Below the pieces are notes generated by a model. It saw only the letters and a list, made by a program, of their open reading frames with translations, was not told where the DNA came from and made no database searches. From NCBI GenBank assembly GCA_965116055.1, contig OZ220466.1, forward strand, positions 1,550,001-1,614,000: 64,000 nucleotides of DNA, written 5' to 3'. The DNA is from Bin55 sp965116055. Its GTDB lineage: Bacteria > Pseudomonadota > Gammaproteobacteria > Pseudomonadales > Azotimanducaceae. This document shows, in pieces, positions 46,533 through 56,130 of this stretch. A program made the position numbers and the translations under genes. Position 1 is the first letter of the stretch; every line of letters starts with the position of its first letter.

Positions 46533-48044
46533 ATGGCACGAATTAGCCAAGCAGATCTAACGCAGAGCATAGCAGACGCGCTGCAGTATATCTCGTACTA
46601 CCATCCACCTGATTTTATAAGCGCCATGCGCGCTGCTTGGGAAAAAGAGGAATCGCCCGCCGCAAAAGATGCTTTGTTGCAAATATTGGTGAACTCACGC
46701 ATGTGTGCGCTAGGCAAACGCCCCATATGTCAAGATACTGGTATTGTCAATGTGTTTTTAGAAGTTGGCATGAATATTCAGTGGGCGGAGGATTTTGACC
46801 TTGAGTACGCAGTAAACGAAGGTGTACGACAAGCCTATCTACATGCAGACAATCCGTTGCGCGGTTCGATATTGGCAGATCCGGACGGGGAGAGAAGCAA
46901 TACGCGCGATAACACGCCGGCTGTCATTCACATGAAGGTCGTTCGCGGTAACAAGCTCGGCGTCGAAGTGGCAGCGAAAGGCGGCGGTAGCGAAGCGAAG
47001 GCGTGTTTTGCCGTGTTGAACCCGTCAGAATCGGTAGTCGATTTCGTCTTGAGCCAAGTATCCCAGATGGGAGCAGGGTGGTGTCCGCCGGGCATATTAA
47101 GCGTCGGAATAGGGGGCACGCCGGAGAAAGCCATGTTGCTTGCGAAGGAAGCCATGATGGAACCCATCGACATCCACGACCTGCAGGAACGGGGTGCCAG
47201 TACTCGCGCCGAGGCATTACGGCTCGAACTATTTGAGAAAGTCAACGCGATGGGGATTGGTGCGCAAGGCCTTGGTGGTCTAACGACAGTGCTTGACGTT
47301 AAGGTCGTTGACTATCCCACGCATGCAGCAAATAAGCCGGTTGCCATCATTCCAAACTGTTCGGCCACGCGACATATTCATTTCGAACTTGATGGGTCTG
47401 GGATAGCTCATTTTGAAGTGCCTGATTTGAACTTATGGCCAGATCTCAAATACACACCGAATGCAGCTGCACGGCGCGTTGATTTAGGATCAGTCTCCAA
47501 GGATTCCATCCAGACATGGCGAGCCGGTGACACCTTGTTATTGAACGGCAAGATCCTAACTGGACGAGACGCGGCGCACAAAAGGCTGTTCGATTTAATT
47601 GAGAAGGGCTCCGAACTGCCTGTTGATTTCACCGACCGCTTCATTTATTACGTTGGGCCTGTAGATGCTGTACGCGACGAGGTTGTTGGACCGGCAGGAC
47701 CTACTACGGCGACGCGCATGGACCGGTTTACGGAGGCCATGTTGTCCAAGGCTGGTTTGCTTGGCATGATCGGAAAGGCAGAGCGAGGTCATGTCGCCAT
47801 TGAATCTATCAAGGCAAACCGAGGAGTTTCGCTCATTGCAGTAGGCGGCGCTGCTTTTCTTATTTCACAAGCGATCACCCATGCAGAAATGCTTGCATTT
47901 GATGATTTAGGCATGGAAGCGATATATGAATTTGAAGTTAAGGATATGCCGGTAACTGTTGCCGTGGACTCTCAAGGAAACTCGGTCCATAAGACGGGCC
48001 CTATTCAATGGCAACGCTTGGATATCGTGAACGCTTCATCTTAA
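46533..48044 (+). CDS. fumA: Fumarate hydratase, class I (iron-sulfur)
   Basis: Start at the ATG at 46533 because GGAGGA lies 6 bases before it. The 503-residue protein fuses the two class I domains: N-terminal CALGKRPICQDTGIV with iron-sulfur cysteines, GGGSEAKACF and CPPGILSVGIGGT; C-terminal GRDAAHKR, GPAGPTTATRMD and GKAERG. It hydrates fumarate to malate in the TCA cycle. The related tartrate dehydratase differs in having two subunits. It is divergent from the hydrolase operon by 63 bp. Confidence 0.93.
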   Translation: MARISQADLTQSIADALQYISYYHPPDFISAMRAAWEKEESPAAKDALLQILVNSRMCALGKRPICQDTGIVNVFLEVGMNIQWAEDFDLEYAVNEGVRQAYLHADNPLRGSILADPDGERSNTRDNTPAVIHMKVVRGNKLGVEVAAKGGGSEAKACFAVLNPSESVVDFVLSQVSQMGAGWCPPGILSVGIGGTPEKAMLLAKEAMMEPIDIHDLQERGASTRAEALRLELFEKVNAMGIGAQGLGGLTTVLDVKVVDYPTHAANKPVAIIPNCSATRHIHFELDGSGIAHFEVPDLNLWPDLKYTPNAAARRVDLGSVSKDSIQTWRAGDTLLLNGKILTGRDAAHKRLFDLIEKGSELPVDFTDRFIYYVGPVDAVRDEVVGPAGPTTATRMDRFTEAMLSKAGLLGMIGKAERGHVAIESIKANRGVSLIAVGGAAFLISQAITHAEMLAFDDLGMEAIYEFEVKDMPVTVAVDSQGNSVHKTGPIQWQRLDIVNASS

Positions 48045-48207
48045 ATAATCTGTGTTAGCATCGTCATATTAGCTTGTGTGCACAGATGATCAGTATTTTA
48101 GTGCTATCATGTACAATCCATACTCTTACGCTGATGTTGGATCAGAATACATGGCATGAAATATAGTGAATCCCCAAACAATATTGAAGAGTACATTGAG
48201 AGAGTGA

Positions 48208-49134
48208 ATGCTTGAAGAACTTGTTAAAGTCATTTCGCATATTCAAACGAGAATAGAAAAACATCAAAGCTACTTTTCTAAGGGTGGACATCCTGAGTGG
48301 CGCACTCGAACAGGTCTAATTGATCCTTTGTTGCAAGCGCTTGGCTGGAATGTCTCCAATCCTATAATGGTTGAAATCGAACCAGAGACCCGTAAAAGGG
48401 GTTGGGCAGATTATGTCCTTCTAGATGACACTAGTAGGCGCATCTGTTTTATTGAGGCTAAAAATCTTTCCGTCAAAAAAATTTCCGACTACCATCACCA
48501 AATCGGCGGATATATTATGAGTGAGAACTTTGATGTCCCCGAATCGCAGCAGGTGAAGTACTACATTATAACGAACGGGGATTCTTGGCACGTACACTCG
48601 GTTTATCCTCCCAAGACTCTCATTGACCTCACGTTATCAACTGTAGCCGCTGAGAAGTGTGCTCTACAGCTATTGAGTCTCTGGCGTCCGATCTTTGTTA
48701 CTGGTGGATTTTCTAAGTATTCCCCAATTAACCAGCCGGATGAACCATCACCTCCAATAAAGGGCATCGCGATAAATGAATTAAATCCGACGGGTAAACT
48801 ACCGGCGACTATCTCAATGCCATATGGTTCCAGCGTCTCGGTTCAGACTTGGAGGGATTTACTAGGGGAGGTTATAGCTTGGTTAGTCGGCAATGACTTA
48901 CTTAAGGTGAACGGTACACTTGATTTTGGTAGAAAGGTATTCCGCTTGTCTACTGATCCAGATGAGATGAAATCTCCTAGCCAGATTAAGAAAACGGGTA
49001 TATTCATTGAGAATAGTGGATATAGTGCAAAAGGAGTTTTGGAATTTTCTCGCCGGATAGTTCGATCAATTAATCAAGATCCGAGTGACTTCAAGGTAAC
49101 GCTTCGTCAGCCTACTCACAAGCGGGGCACGTAG
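48208..49134 (+). CDS. HsdR-N/type IV restriction-like nuclease domain protein
   Basis: A 308-residue protein whose N-terminal part has the PD-(D/E)xK pattern of type I HsdR N-terminal domains: PLLQALGWNV, then Asp in WADYVLL and IEAKNLS with Glu and Lys, at about residues 40-95. There is no helicase. Such proteins are called predicted type IV restriction endonucleases. The C-terminal third (SVQTWRDLLGEVIAWLV) resembles a small DNA-binding region. The next 300 bp hold hsdM debris, so it may be a remnant of a larger system or an independent nuclease. Confidence 0.75.
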   Translation: MLEELVKVISHIQTRIEKHQSYFSKGGHPEWRTRTGLIDPLLQALGWNVSNPIMVEIEPETRKRGWADYVLLDDTSRRICFIEAKNLSVKKISDYHHQIGGYIMSENFDVPESQQVKYYIITNGDSWHVHSVYPPKTLIDLTLSTVAAEKCALQLLSLWRPIFVTGGFSKYSPINQPDEPSPPIKGIAINELNPTGKLPATISMPYGSSVSVQTWRDLLGEVIAWLVGNDLLKVNGTLDFGRKVFRLSTDPDEMKSPSQIKKTGIFIENSGYSAKGVLEFSRRIVRSINQDPSDFKVTLRQPTHKRGT

Positions 49135-49143
49135 GCCGACCCG

Positions 49144-49454
49144 TTGTGTGGCCTGTTCGCGACAAGGATCAACAGCAAGTCCACCGTGTGGAATACGAAC
49201 CGGGCAGCGACCCGCGCGATGCCGAGAAGATTCCGCTGTAGGAAAGAAGGCGGCACCGAAGCCATCCTGCGACGCGAGGTGCTGCCTTGGCGTACAGTAT
49301 TGATAGCGTCAAGTTCGGTTACGAGATCAGCTTCAACCGCTACTTCTACAAGCAGTCACCGCTGCAGTCGCTGGAGGAGATTCGTACCGATATTCTTGCG
49401 GTCGAGAGGGAAACCACAGGGTTATTTGACGAGATCATAGGAGGAAATGTCTGA
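49144..49454 (+). pseudogene. hsdM C-terminal remnant with frameshifts
   Basis: Three pieces in two frames match the end of a type I methylase: a segment ending RDAEKIPL and a stop at 49239-49241; EGGTEAILRREVLPW in another frame; then IDSVKFGYEISFNRYFY and SLEEIRTDILAVE back in the first frame, ending TGA at 49452-49454. The intact hsdM at 58033 has the same order near its end (EVLPHVPDAWVD, KVGYEIPINRYFY). The stop overlaps the ATG of the next gene (TGATG). Upstream methylase domains are missing. Confidence 0.8.
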
Positions 49455-51289
49455 TGAAAGAAATTCGCGCCGGTGCCAAGAATCTTCGTTCCTTGCTTCG
49501 CGGAGCAAAATTTGCCATTGATTACTATCAGCGGGAGTATCAATGGGAAACGAAACAAGTAACAGAATTGATTGAGGATTTAGCGGGAAAATTCCTGGAG
49601 AGCTACAAGCCGTGTCATGAACGTCTCAAAGTCAAAACTTATGGCCACTACTTTCTGGGTTCCATAATTATCAGCGATAAGCAGAACCAAAAGTATATTA
49701 TAGACGGACAACAGCGACTGACTACACTTACCCTACTTCTCACTCATATCTATCGGTTACTTGAAGACAATGAGCAGAAGGGGATTGTCGCCGAGCTGAT
49801 TTTTTCAACACAATTTGGCTATCGTTCGTTCAATATGGATGTGGAAGAAAGGGCCGAATGCATGGAGGCGCTATTCACTGGCAAGCCTTTCTACGAGGAA
49901 GGGCAGTCCGAGTCGGTCATCAATATTATTCGTCGCTTTCAGGACTTAGAAGATTTATTTCCTAATGAACTTATCGATCATGCACTTCCTTACTTTTCGG
50001 ACTGGCTGATCGAAAATGTCTATTTGATTGAAATTACCACCTATTCCGATACGGACGCATACACCATCTTTGAGACCATGAATGATCGAGGGCTCTCTCT
50101 TGCCCCCACGGATATGCTCAAAGGCTATATTCTGGCGAACATTCAGGATTCACACCGTCGAAACGAAGCCAATCAACGCTGGCGAAAGCTGATATCTGAC
50201 TTGAAAGACATTGGCAAGGAAGAAGACTCCGATGCCATCAAGGCATGGTTGCGCAGCCAGTATGCGGAGACTATCCGGGAGCGGCATCAAGGCGCAAGGC
50301 CGCGTGATTTTGACTTGATTGGAACGGAGTTTCACCGTTGGGTGCGCGACCACCGAGATACTTTGGGATTGTCTTCACAAAGTGGGTTTGTGCGTTTCAT
50401 CGAAGAAGACTTTAACTTCTACGGGAGTTGGTATTCGCAGCTACTCAAGGCTAAGCAAGAGATCACACCAGGACTGGAGGCTGTCTACTACTGTTGTGCA
50501 CAGAGTAACTTTACATTGCAGTACCCTGTGCTCTTGGCATCTTTGCGCCGCACTGACCAGGAACGAGATCTTCTGCGTAAGCTACGCATTGTATCTGCAT
50601 ATCTCGACATCTTGATCGCGCAACGTATCTGGAACTGGCGTTCGATTAATTACTCTACCCTGCAATATAACATGTTCTCAACCATGCGCGCTATACGCGG
50701 CAAGGATGTGCCGTCTCTTGTGAACACACTCACGGACCAACTTGCACAGGAAATGGATAAATTCACCACCAATGAACGGTTTTGCCTGAATAGAAACAAT
50801 GGACCTCGAATCCATCTATTGCTTGCTCGCCTCACCGATTACGTGGAGACCTCGTCGAGACGTCATTCCCTCTATCAGGAGTACGTGCGTCGCGGTGGCA
50901 ATAACGGTTACGAAATTGAGCACATCTGGGCGGATCACTTCGAGCGCCATTACGACGATTTTGAACACGCCACGGATTTCGCAGAATATCGAAATCGAAT
51001 TGGATGTCTATTGCTCTTGCCCAAGAGCTTCAATGCGAGCTATGGCAATCTCCCCTATGAGGAAAAGCGCAATCATTACTTGAAGCAAAACCTGCTGGCG
51101 TCGAGTCTCCATGAAAATGCCTACGAACACGATCCTGGATTCAAGCAGTTTATTCGCACCAGTGGATTACGGTTTGGTCCGCATCGCCAGTTCCGTAAGG
51201 ACGATCTCGAAAAGCGTCAACGCCTGTACACGAAGCTTGCTGAGAGGGTTTGGAATCCGGAGCGCCTCGCGCACGAGGCCGAGTCCTGA
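49454..51289 (+). CDS. DUF262/DUF1524 protein, GmrSD-like type IV restriction enzyme
   Basis: A 611-residue protein. The N-terminal DUF262 domain carries DYYQREYQW at about residue 20 and the nucleotide-site motif DGQQRLTTLTLL near 85; the C-terminal DUF1524 domain has an HNH-like pattern EIEHIWADH and RNRIGCLLLLPKSFNASYG. This is the architecture of GmrSD-type enzymes, which cleave modified phage DNA in a nucleotide-dependent way. It starts at an ATG overlapping the hsdM remnant stop and may have belonged to the same transcript. Target specificity is not predictable. Confidence 0.88.
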   Translation: MKEIRAGAKNLRSLLRGAKFAIDYYQREYQWETKQVTELIEDLAGKFLESYKPCHERLKVKTYGHYFLGSIIISDKQNQKYIIDGQQRLTTLTLLLTHIYRLLEDNEQKGIVAELIFSTQFGYRSFNMDVEERAECMEALFTGKPFYEEGQSESVINIIRRFQDLEDLFPNELIDHALPYFSDWLIENVYLIEITTYSDTDAYTIFETMNDRGLSLAPTDMLKGYILANIQDSHRRNEANQRWRKLISDLKDIGKEEDSDAIKAWLRSQYAETIRERHQGARPRDFDLIGTEFHRWVRDHRDTLGLSSQSGFVRFIEEDFNFYGSWYSQLLKAKQEITPGLEAVYYCCAQSNFTLQYPVLLASLRRTDQERDLLRKLRIVSAYLDILIAQRIWNWRSINYSTLQYNMFSTMRAIRGKDVPSLVNTLTDQLAQEMDKFTTNERFCLNRNNGPRIHLLLARLTDYVETSSRRHSLYQEYVRRGGNNGYEIEHIWADHFERHYDDFEHATDFAEYRNRIGCLLLLPKSFNASYGNLPYEEKRNHYLKQNLLASSLHENAYEHDPGFKQFIRTSGLRFGPHRQFRKDDLEKRQRLYTKLAERVWNPERLAHEAES

Positions 51290-51517
51290 CAAGTATTAGG
51301 ACAAGTGTAGTGAGGATCGAACAGGCAGTGCATGGCTATCCATTAGCCAAGTCGCGGGTAGCGGCCAGCGGGAATCGTCTTCAAGGTCGTAAAAGCGGAT
51401 GAAGGCGAGCATGACGCGCTTGGCCGCCACCACGGTTGCTGGGGGCAATTCGCCAAGCAGGAGATAGCCGCTTACCTTGCTACGGCAAAGGCTGTTATTT
51501 ATATTTAGTGCTAAAAA

Positions 51518-52396
51518 ATGAATAACGTTCCGCGCTATTCAACTTTGATGAATAAGGGAACGCCCGATGCAACGTGGGGGAACGGCAACCATACAGTCAC
51601 CAGCGCCGGGGGCGAGCAGGTTCGCGCCTTCACGCCGAATCCGTTGCCGCCCGTCCCCGCTCTGTCCCTCGAAGGCGGGCTCCAGCAAACTTTCGAAGCG
51701 GCCGTGTTGGCCCTTGGTCGCCTTGACGGCATCTCGGCGTTGCTGCCGGACCGCTCGCTTTTCTTGTATGCCTATGTGCACAAGGAGGTGGTTCTGTCCT
51801 CCCAGATTGAGGGGATGCAGTCGCCGCTGTTCGAACTGGAGGGAGTGCTCGGGGTGCCGTTCGACGATGTGGTCGAGGTCTTGAACCATGTGGCCGCGCT
51901 GGAGCGCGGCACGCGATGTCTGGCCGAAGGTTTGCCGCTGTCGAACCGGTTGATCTGCGAAGTCCACAAAGTGCTCATGTCCGGCGAGCGAGGTCGCGGC
52001 AAGACCCCGGGCGAGTTCCGCCGTTCCCAGAACTGGATTGGCGGAACGCGACTCGGCAACGCGGTCTTCGTACCGCCGCCGCATATCGCCGTGCCCGACT
52101 GCATGGCCGCTCTCGAACGCTTTCTGCATGCCGAGGAGGACGGGATTCCCGTGCTGATCCGGGCGGGACTCGCGCATGTGCAGTTCGAGACCATCCATCC
52201 TTTTCTCGACGGAAACGGACGTGTAGGAAGACTGCTTATTGTGCTTCTGCTGCATCAAGCCGGCGTGCTTCGGGAACCACTGCTATATCTGAGCCTGTAC
52301 TTCAAGCAGCACAGAAGCGTTTACTACGATCTGCTTGATCGCGTTCGCCGCACCGGCGACTGGGAAGCCTGGCTCGCTTTTTTCTCGAAGGCGTGA
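51518..52396 (+). CDS. Fic-domain AMPylase-like protein, C-terminus frameshifted away (copy 1)
   Basis: A 292-residue protein with the complete Fic motif HPFLDGNGRVGR (His227) and the inhibitory-helix pattern SSQIEG (S-x3-E-G) near residue 95, so it is a class II Fic that self-inhibits. Fic proteins transfer AMP to hydroxyl side chains. Relative to the second copy it lacks 15 bp after the inhibitory motif. The frame ends early because a T-run before CTCGAAG has six Ts where copy 2 has seven; the winged-helix C-terminal part follows in another frame. The core may still be functional. In type I loci fic often sits before hsdS. Confidence 0.8.
   Translation: MNNVPRYSTLMNKGTPDATWGNGNHTVTSAGGEQVRAFTPNPLPPVPALSLEGGLQQTFEAAVLALGRLDGISALLPDRSLFLYAYVHKEVVLSSQIEGMQSPLFELEGVLGVPFDDVVEVLNHVAALERGTRCLAEGLPLSNRLICEVHKVLMSGERGRGKTPGEFRRSQNWIGGTRLGNAVFVPPPHIAVPDCMAALERFLHAEEDGIPVLIRAGLAHVQFETIHPFLDGNGRVGRLLIVLLLHQAGVLREPLLYLSLYFKQHRSVYYDLLDRVRRTGDWEAWLAFFSKA
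52372..52384 (+). other. Homopolymer that decides the fic reading frame
   Basis: A run of six Ts at about 52378-52383 in copy 1 corresponds to seven Ts at about 55627-55633 in copy 2. Seven Ts join the Fic core to the winged-helix part in one frame; six end the core after a few residues. Runs like this are prone to slippage, so this could be a phase switch or simply decay. Confidence 0.5.
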
Positions 52397-52710
52397 GGAT
52401 TACCGCCGATAGCGCGGTCGGCACATCAAGTCGCCTGCGGGATCTGTTCGCGTCGGACCGCGCCCGGATCGAATGGGAGGGCCGCCGCGCCGGCTCGTCC
52501 CTGCGCGTGCATGATGCGTTGAAATCGCGACCGATCCTGTCGCTGCCCGAAGCGTGCAACCGCGCCAAGCTGTCTTTTACCGCCGTCTCAACGGCGATGA
52601 ACACGCTCGCCGGGCTCGGGATCGCGCGGGAAATCACCGGAAAGTGCCATTCCCGACTGTTCGCCTACGAGCGCTACACTTCGATACTCAATGAAGGGAC
52701 GGAAAGGTAA
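52393..52710 (+). pseudogene. C-terminal winged-helix part of fic copy 1, out of frame
   Basis: A 105-residue frame beginning GTG at 52393, which overlaps the stop of the Fic core by 4 bp (GTGA). It contains the helix-turn-helix-like LSLPEACNRAKLSFTAVST and ends NEGTER. In copy 2 the same residues are fused directly after WLAFFLEGV. It may be read by translational coupling as a separate peptide. Confidence 0.7.
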
Positions 52711-52717
52711 TTGCGGC

Positions 52718-52888
52718 ATGAAAGGCGATCTTGAACCCCATCCGCGGCCTACAAGCCCTCCGGCATCAAGTAGCTGGGGAGATGTGCCGGCACATTGGGG
52801 GACGTGGCGGCTTTGCAACGTAGCCAGAACTTACTTCAGCAACGTCGCGGACATAGCCAGCACTTGTGGTTTGACGGCGCGCCGTTGA
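52718..52888 (+). pseudogene. hsdS N-terminal remnant (copy 1)
   Basis: Starts MKGDLEPHPRP, then GDVPAHWGTWRLCNVAR, the signature start of many type I specificity subunits. The preceding YKPSGI piece is in another frame and followed by a stop. Only about 55 codons survive; the target recognition domains are gone. It follows fic, as hsdS does in intact type I loci. Confidence 0.7.
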
Positions 52889-53129
52889 CTAAAGCGTTGC
52901 GGTGGCAGGAGATGCTTCCCGACTTGGTGCAGTTTATGCGGGAGCAGCGACAGCGGAATCGGCGGGGCGACGAACGAAGGGGTTGACTCGGTAAGCTTGC
53001 GGCACTCTTATTCGCGTTCGTCATTGTTACTTTGTAATATTTAGTCCTTAACGTCGAATCAGAACCCTTAACGGGGCCGGCTAGGGAAAATCAATGCGTA
53101 TGTACGAGAAAGGAAGGAGCGCAGGCGAC

Positions 53130-53774
53130 ATGTCAGAAGTTGCCGTTACGCCGGTTGAACCATCGCCCGCCTACACGGATGACTACTACTTGTGGTGGGA
53201 ACGTCAGTTAGAGCTCATGCAAGCTGGGCGTTGGGGGGAATTGGACTTTCATAATGTAACGGATGAGTTTAGGGATTTGGGAGTACAGCATCGTCACGCC
53301 GCCGAGTCATTTATAGAACAAATGATTGTGCATCTTATCGCGATTGATGTATGCAGTTCGAATCATCTTGTCCGGGCTGAAACCATTGTGTATTGGAAAA
53401 AAGAAATCCGATCGTTTAGGCGCAACTTGCTTAAAACGTTAGCCAATAGTCCTGGATTAAAGAGTGTGTTAGCAAAGGATTATCCGCGTTTGTGGAAGTA
53501 CAGCCTGTCGTCGTTATTAAGCAAGGTAGAAGACATTGAAACAATCGACGAATCGCGCGCAAGAGAGATCGTGAAGCCCTTTGATCAATCTCCTTACTTT
53601 TCTATTGAAGAGTGTGTTGGTTTTGATTTGAACAAGCATAAGCGAAGCATGACCCCCTATGATTACGAGGGGAAATGGCTCTATCCTGCAGGCGTGCGGG
53701 ACGCGATAGAGAGGGCGGAAAAGAACACTGAACGTCGTTCTAGAGCATATCGTGATGATGGGTTGACGCGCTGA
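53130..53774 (+). CDS. DUF29 family protein (copy 1)
   Basis: A protein of about 214 residues from the ATG at 53130, preceded by AAGGAG; another ATG at 53094 gives 226 residues. The N-terminal region YTDDYYLWWERQLELMQ and GRWGELDF match DUF29, a bacterial family of unknown function seen in many copies in cyanobacteria and proteobacteria. The helical middle and a C-terminal FDLNKHKRSM follow. Copy 2 differs by scattered substitutions but has an open frame too, suggesting selection for function. A link to Fic is suggested only by position. Confidence 0.75.
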   Translation: MSEVAVTPVEPSPAYTDDYYLWWERQLELMQAGRWGELDFHNVTDEFRDLGVQHRHAAESFIEQMIVHLIAIDVCSSNHLVRAETIVYWKKEIRSFRRNLLKTLANSPGLKSVLAKDYPRLWKYSLSSLLSKVEDIETIDESRAREIVKPFDQSPYFSIEECVGFDLNKHKRSMTPYDYEGKWLYPAGVRDAIERAEKNTERRSRAYRDDGLTR

Positions 53775-53842
53775 TATGCGCGTTGTTGTCGCAGGCGCCC
53801 ATCCATCGCTCACAACCTAGCGCGCCATATTTCCGTGCGTTA

Positions 53843-54380
53843 CGGGGTACACGATCCCACTCAATGATTGAATGCAAGAAAGTGGCTGGTTCTCGGGCAG
53901 GCCTATGCCGCACGTATGTCGTGGAAGGTATTAGCCGGTTTCGATCAGGCAAATACGGTGGGAATCACCTCGCCGGCTTCATGATAGGCTATCTTTTGGT
54001 TAGCGATGCTCAGCTCAATTAGCAGTATCGGCATGAACCGGTACTTGAAGCGCAATCATGCATTAACGAGAGTCTGAGTCCATCAGATCTGGTATCGCGC
54101 CATGGTCTTGGCAGAGTGCTCATGCGCGCAGCAATGGTTCGCTGATTAGGTTGCATCATGGATCGCCTGTTCGCTGCTGCCGAGCTACGCCTCAGAGAGG
54201 AGCCGCAACAGGTTCGCGCATCCCCGCATTGACGGGTATCCGACCGTGTCAAGCCGTGAACGGACGAATTTACAAGTGCCGATGGCATGTTCGAAGTGGA
54301 GAACATCAATGACGCTACGCGCCGAAGGTCGAACTCGCAGTGCAGACGTGTAAACGGACTTAGTCGGCTGGTTGTGGTAT
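53843..54380. other. Spacer between tandem copies
   Basis: About 540 bp not shared with the repeats. The short ORFs here have no domain and no start signal. It looks like degraded sequence. Nothing else recognised. Confidence 0.4.
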
Positions 54381-54653
54381 AGCGGTGCACTGTTGATTAA
54401 CGCGTTGCGGTGGCAGGAGACGTGTCATAAGCTGCCGTTGTGCCGATTGAAAAGTCGTCAACTTACACGGACGATTACTACCTGTGGTGGGAGCGTCAGT
54501 TGAAGTTGATGCAAGTCGGGTGTGCACGGAACTGGACTTTAAGAACGTAGCGGATGAATTTAGGGATTTGGGAATACAGCATCGTCACGCCCTGAGTCGG
54601 CTATAGAACAGATGATTGTCCGTCTCATCGTGATTGACGCATACAGTTCAAAT
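54381..54653 (+). pseudogene. Truncated third copy of the DUF29 unit
   Basis: GCGTTGCGGTGGCAGGAGA at about 54404-54422 matches the sequence upstream of both full DUF29 genes; it then jumps directly into DUF29 coding sequence (TACACGGACGATTACTACCT onwards), so about 200 bp are missing. Stops and indels interrupt the frame, and it is cut at 54653, where the next unit begins. This shows that more than one round of duplication or recombination took place. Confidence 0.75.
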
Positions 54654-54758
54654 ATGACGCGTTTGGCCACAGCCGCCTGGCACGGGCAATCCGCCAGGCA
54701 GGAGATAGCCGCTTACCTTGCCACGTCAAAGGCTGTTATTTATATTTAGAGCTGAAAA

Positions 54759-55960
54759 ATGAATAACGCTCCGCGCTATTCATTTTTGAGGAGTAAGGGA
54801 ACGCCCGATGCAACGGGGAGAGACCCGCAATCATACAGTCACCAGTGCTGGAGGCGAGCAGGTTCGCGCCTTTACGCCGAGTCCGTTGCCGCCCGTCCCC
54901 GCTCTGTCCCTCGAAGGCGGGCTCCAGCAAGCTTTCGAAGCGGCGGTGTTGGCCCTCGGCCGCCTTGACGGTATCTCGGCGTTGCTGCCGGATCGTTCGC
55001 TTTTCTTGTATGCCTATGTGCGCAAGGAGGCGGTCCTGTCCTCCCAGATCGAGGGAACGCAGTCGTCGCTGTCCGACCTGCTGCTATTCGAACTGGAGGA
55101 AGCACCTGGGTGCCGCTTGACGATGTGGTCGAGGTCTCGAACCATGTGGCGGCACTGGAACGCGGCACTCGACTTCTGGCCGAAGGTTTGCCGCTGTCGA
55201 ACCGGTTGATCTGCGAAGTCCACAAGGTGCTCATGTCCGGCGGTCGCGGCAAGGCCCCCGGCGAGTTCCGCCGCTCCCAGAACTGGATTGGTGGAACGCG
55301 ACCCGGCAACGCGGTTTTCGTGCCGCCGCCGCATATCGCCGTGCCCGACTGCATGGCCGCTCCCGAACGCTTCTGCATGCCGAGGAGGACGGGATTCCCG
55401 TGCTGATCCGGGCGGGACTCGCGCATGTGCAGTTCGAGACCATCCATCCTTTTCTCGACGGAAACGGACGTGTAGGAAGACTGCTTATTGTGCTTCTGCT
55501 GCATCAAGCCGGCGTGCTTCGGGAACCACTGCTATATCTGAGCCTGTACTTCAAGCAGCACAGAAGCGTTTACTACGATCTGCTTGATCGCGTTCGCCGC
55601 ACCGGCGACTGGGAAGCCTGGCTCGCTTTTTTTCTCGAAGGCGTGAAGATTACCGCCAATAGCGCGGTCGGCACATCAAGTCGCCTGCGGGATCTGTTCG
55701 CGTTGGACCGCGCCCGCATTGAACGGCAGGACCGCCGCGCCGGCTCGTCCCTGCGCGTGCATGATGCGTTGAAATTGCGACCGATCCTGTCGCTGCCCGA
55801 AGCGTGCAACCGCGCCAAGCTGTCTTTTACCGCCGTCTCAACGGCGATGAACACGCTCGCCGGGCTCGGGATCACTCGGGAAATCACCGGAAAGCGCCGT
55901 TCCCGACTGTTCGCCTACGAGCGCTACATTTCGATACTCAATGAAGGGACGGAAAGGTAA
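54759..55960 (+). pseudogene. Fic-domain protein, copy 2, with three frameshifts
   Basis: The frame shifts at about 54810 (extra base), 55105 (one base lost) and 55370 (one T lost in CGCTTTCTG). Reading across them gives SSQIEGTQSSLSDLLLFE, EGLPLSNRLICEVHKVLM, HPFLDGNGRVGR and the intact C-terminal winged-helix region fused to WLAFFLEGV. It preserves the 15 bp lost in copy 1 and the seven-T run. Thus copy 2 holds the better end and copy 1 the better front; recombination between them could restore a full gene. Confidence 0.85.
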
Positions 55961-55967
55961 TTGCGGC

Positions 55968-56130
55968 ATGAAAGACGATCTTGAACCCTATCCGCGGCCT
56001 ACAAGCCCTCCGGCATTGAGTGGCTGGGGGATGCGCCGGCGCATTAAGAGACGCGGCGATTTTGCAACGTAGCCAGAACTTACTTCAGTAACGTCGCGGA
56101 CATAGCCAGCGCTTGTGGTTTGACGGCGCG
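55968..56130 (+). pseudogene. hsdS N-terminal remnant (copy 2)
   Basis: Starts MKDDLEPYP; with one frame change it continues AYKPSGIEWLGDAPAH and then a stop, followed by RRFCNVARTYFSNVADIAS. This is a better-preserved form of the hsdS start than in copy 1, confirming the identification. Confidence 0.7.

Larger units (their letters stand above)
51411..53842 (+). repeat. Tandem unit copy 1: fic, hsdS remnant and DUF29
   Basis: This stretch and 54654-57091 are near-identical over most of their length, with a period of about 3.24 kb. Both begin with ATGACGCG, run through fic, an hsdS fragment, and a DUF29 gene, and end soon after the DUF29 stop. Similarity includes non-coding parts, so it is a duplication, not convergence. 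No transposase or terminal inverted repeat was found. Confidence 0.85.

Noticed and set aside
51539..52258. 239-codon minus-strand ORF opposite fic copy 1
   Set aside because: Antisense of the conserved Fic frame; reads as the shadow of a high-GC gene, and the same shadow is broken in copy 2.
54872..55507. 211-codon minus-strand ORF opposite fic copy 2
   Set aside because: Antisense shadow of the Fic pseudogene, with no start signal or domain.
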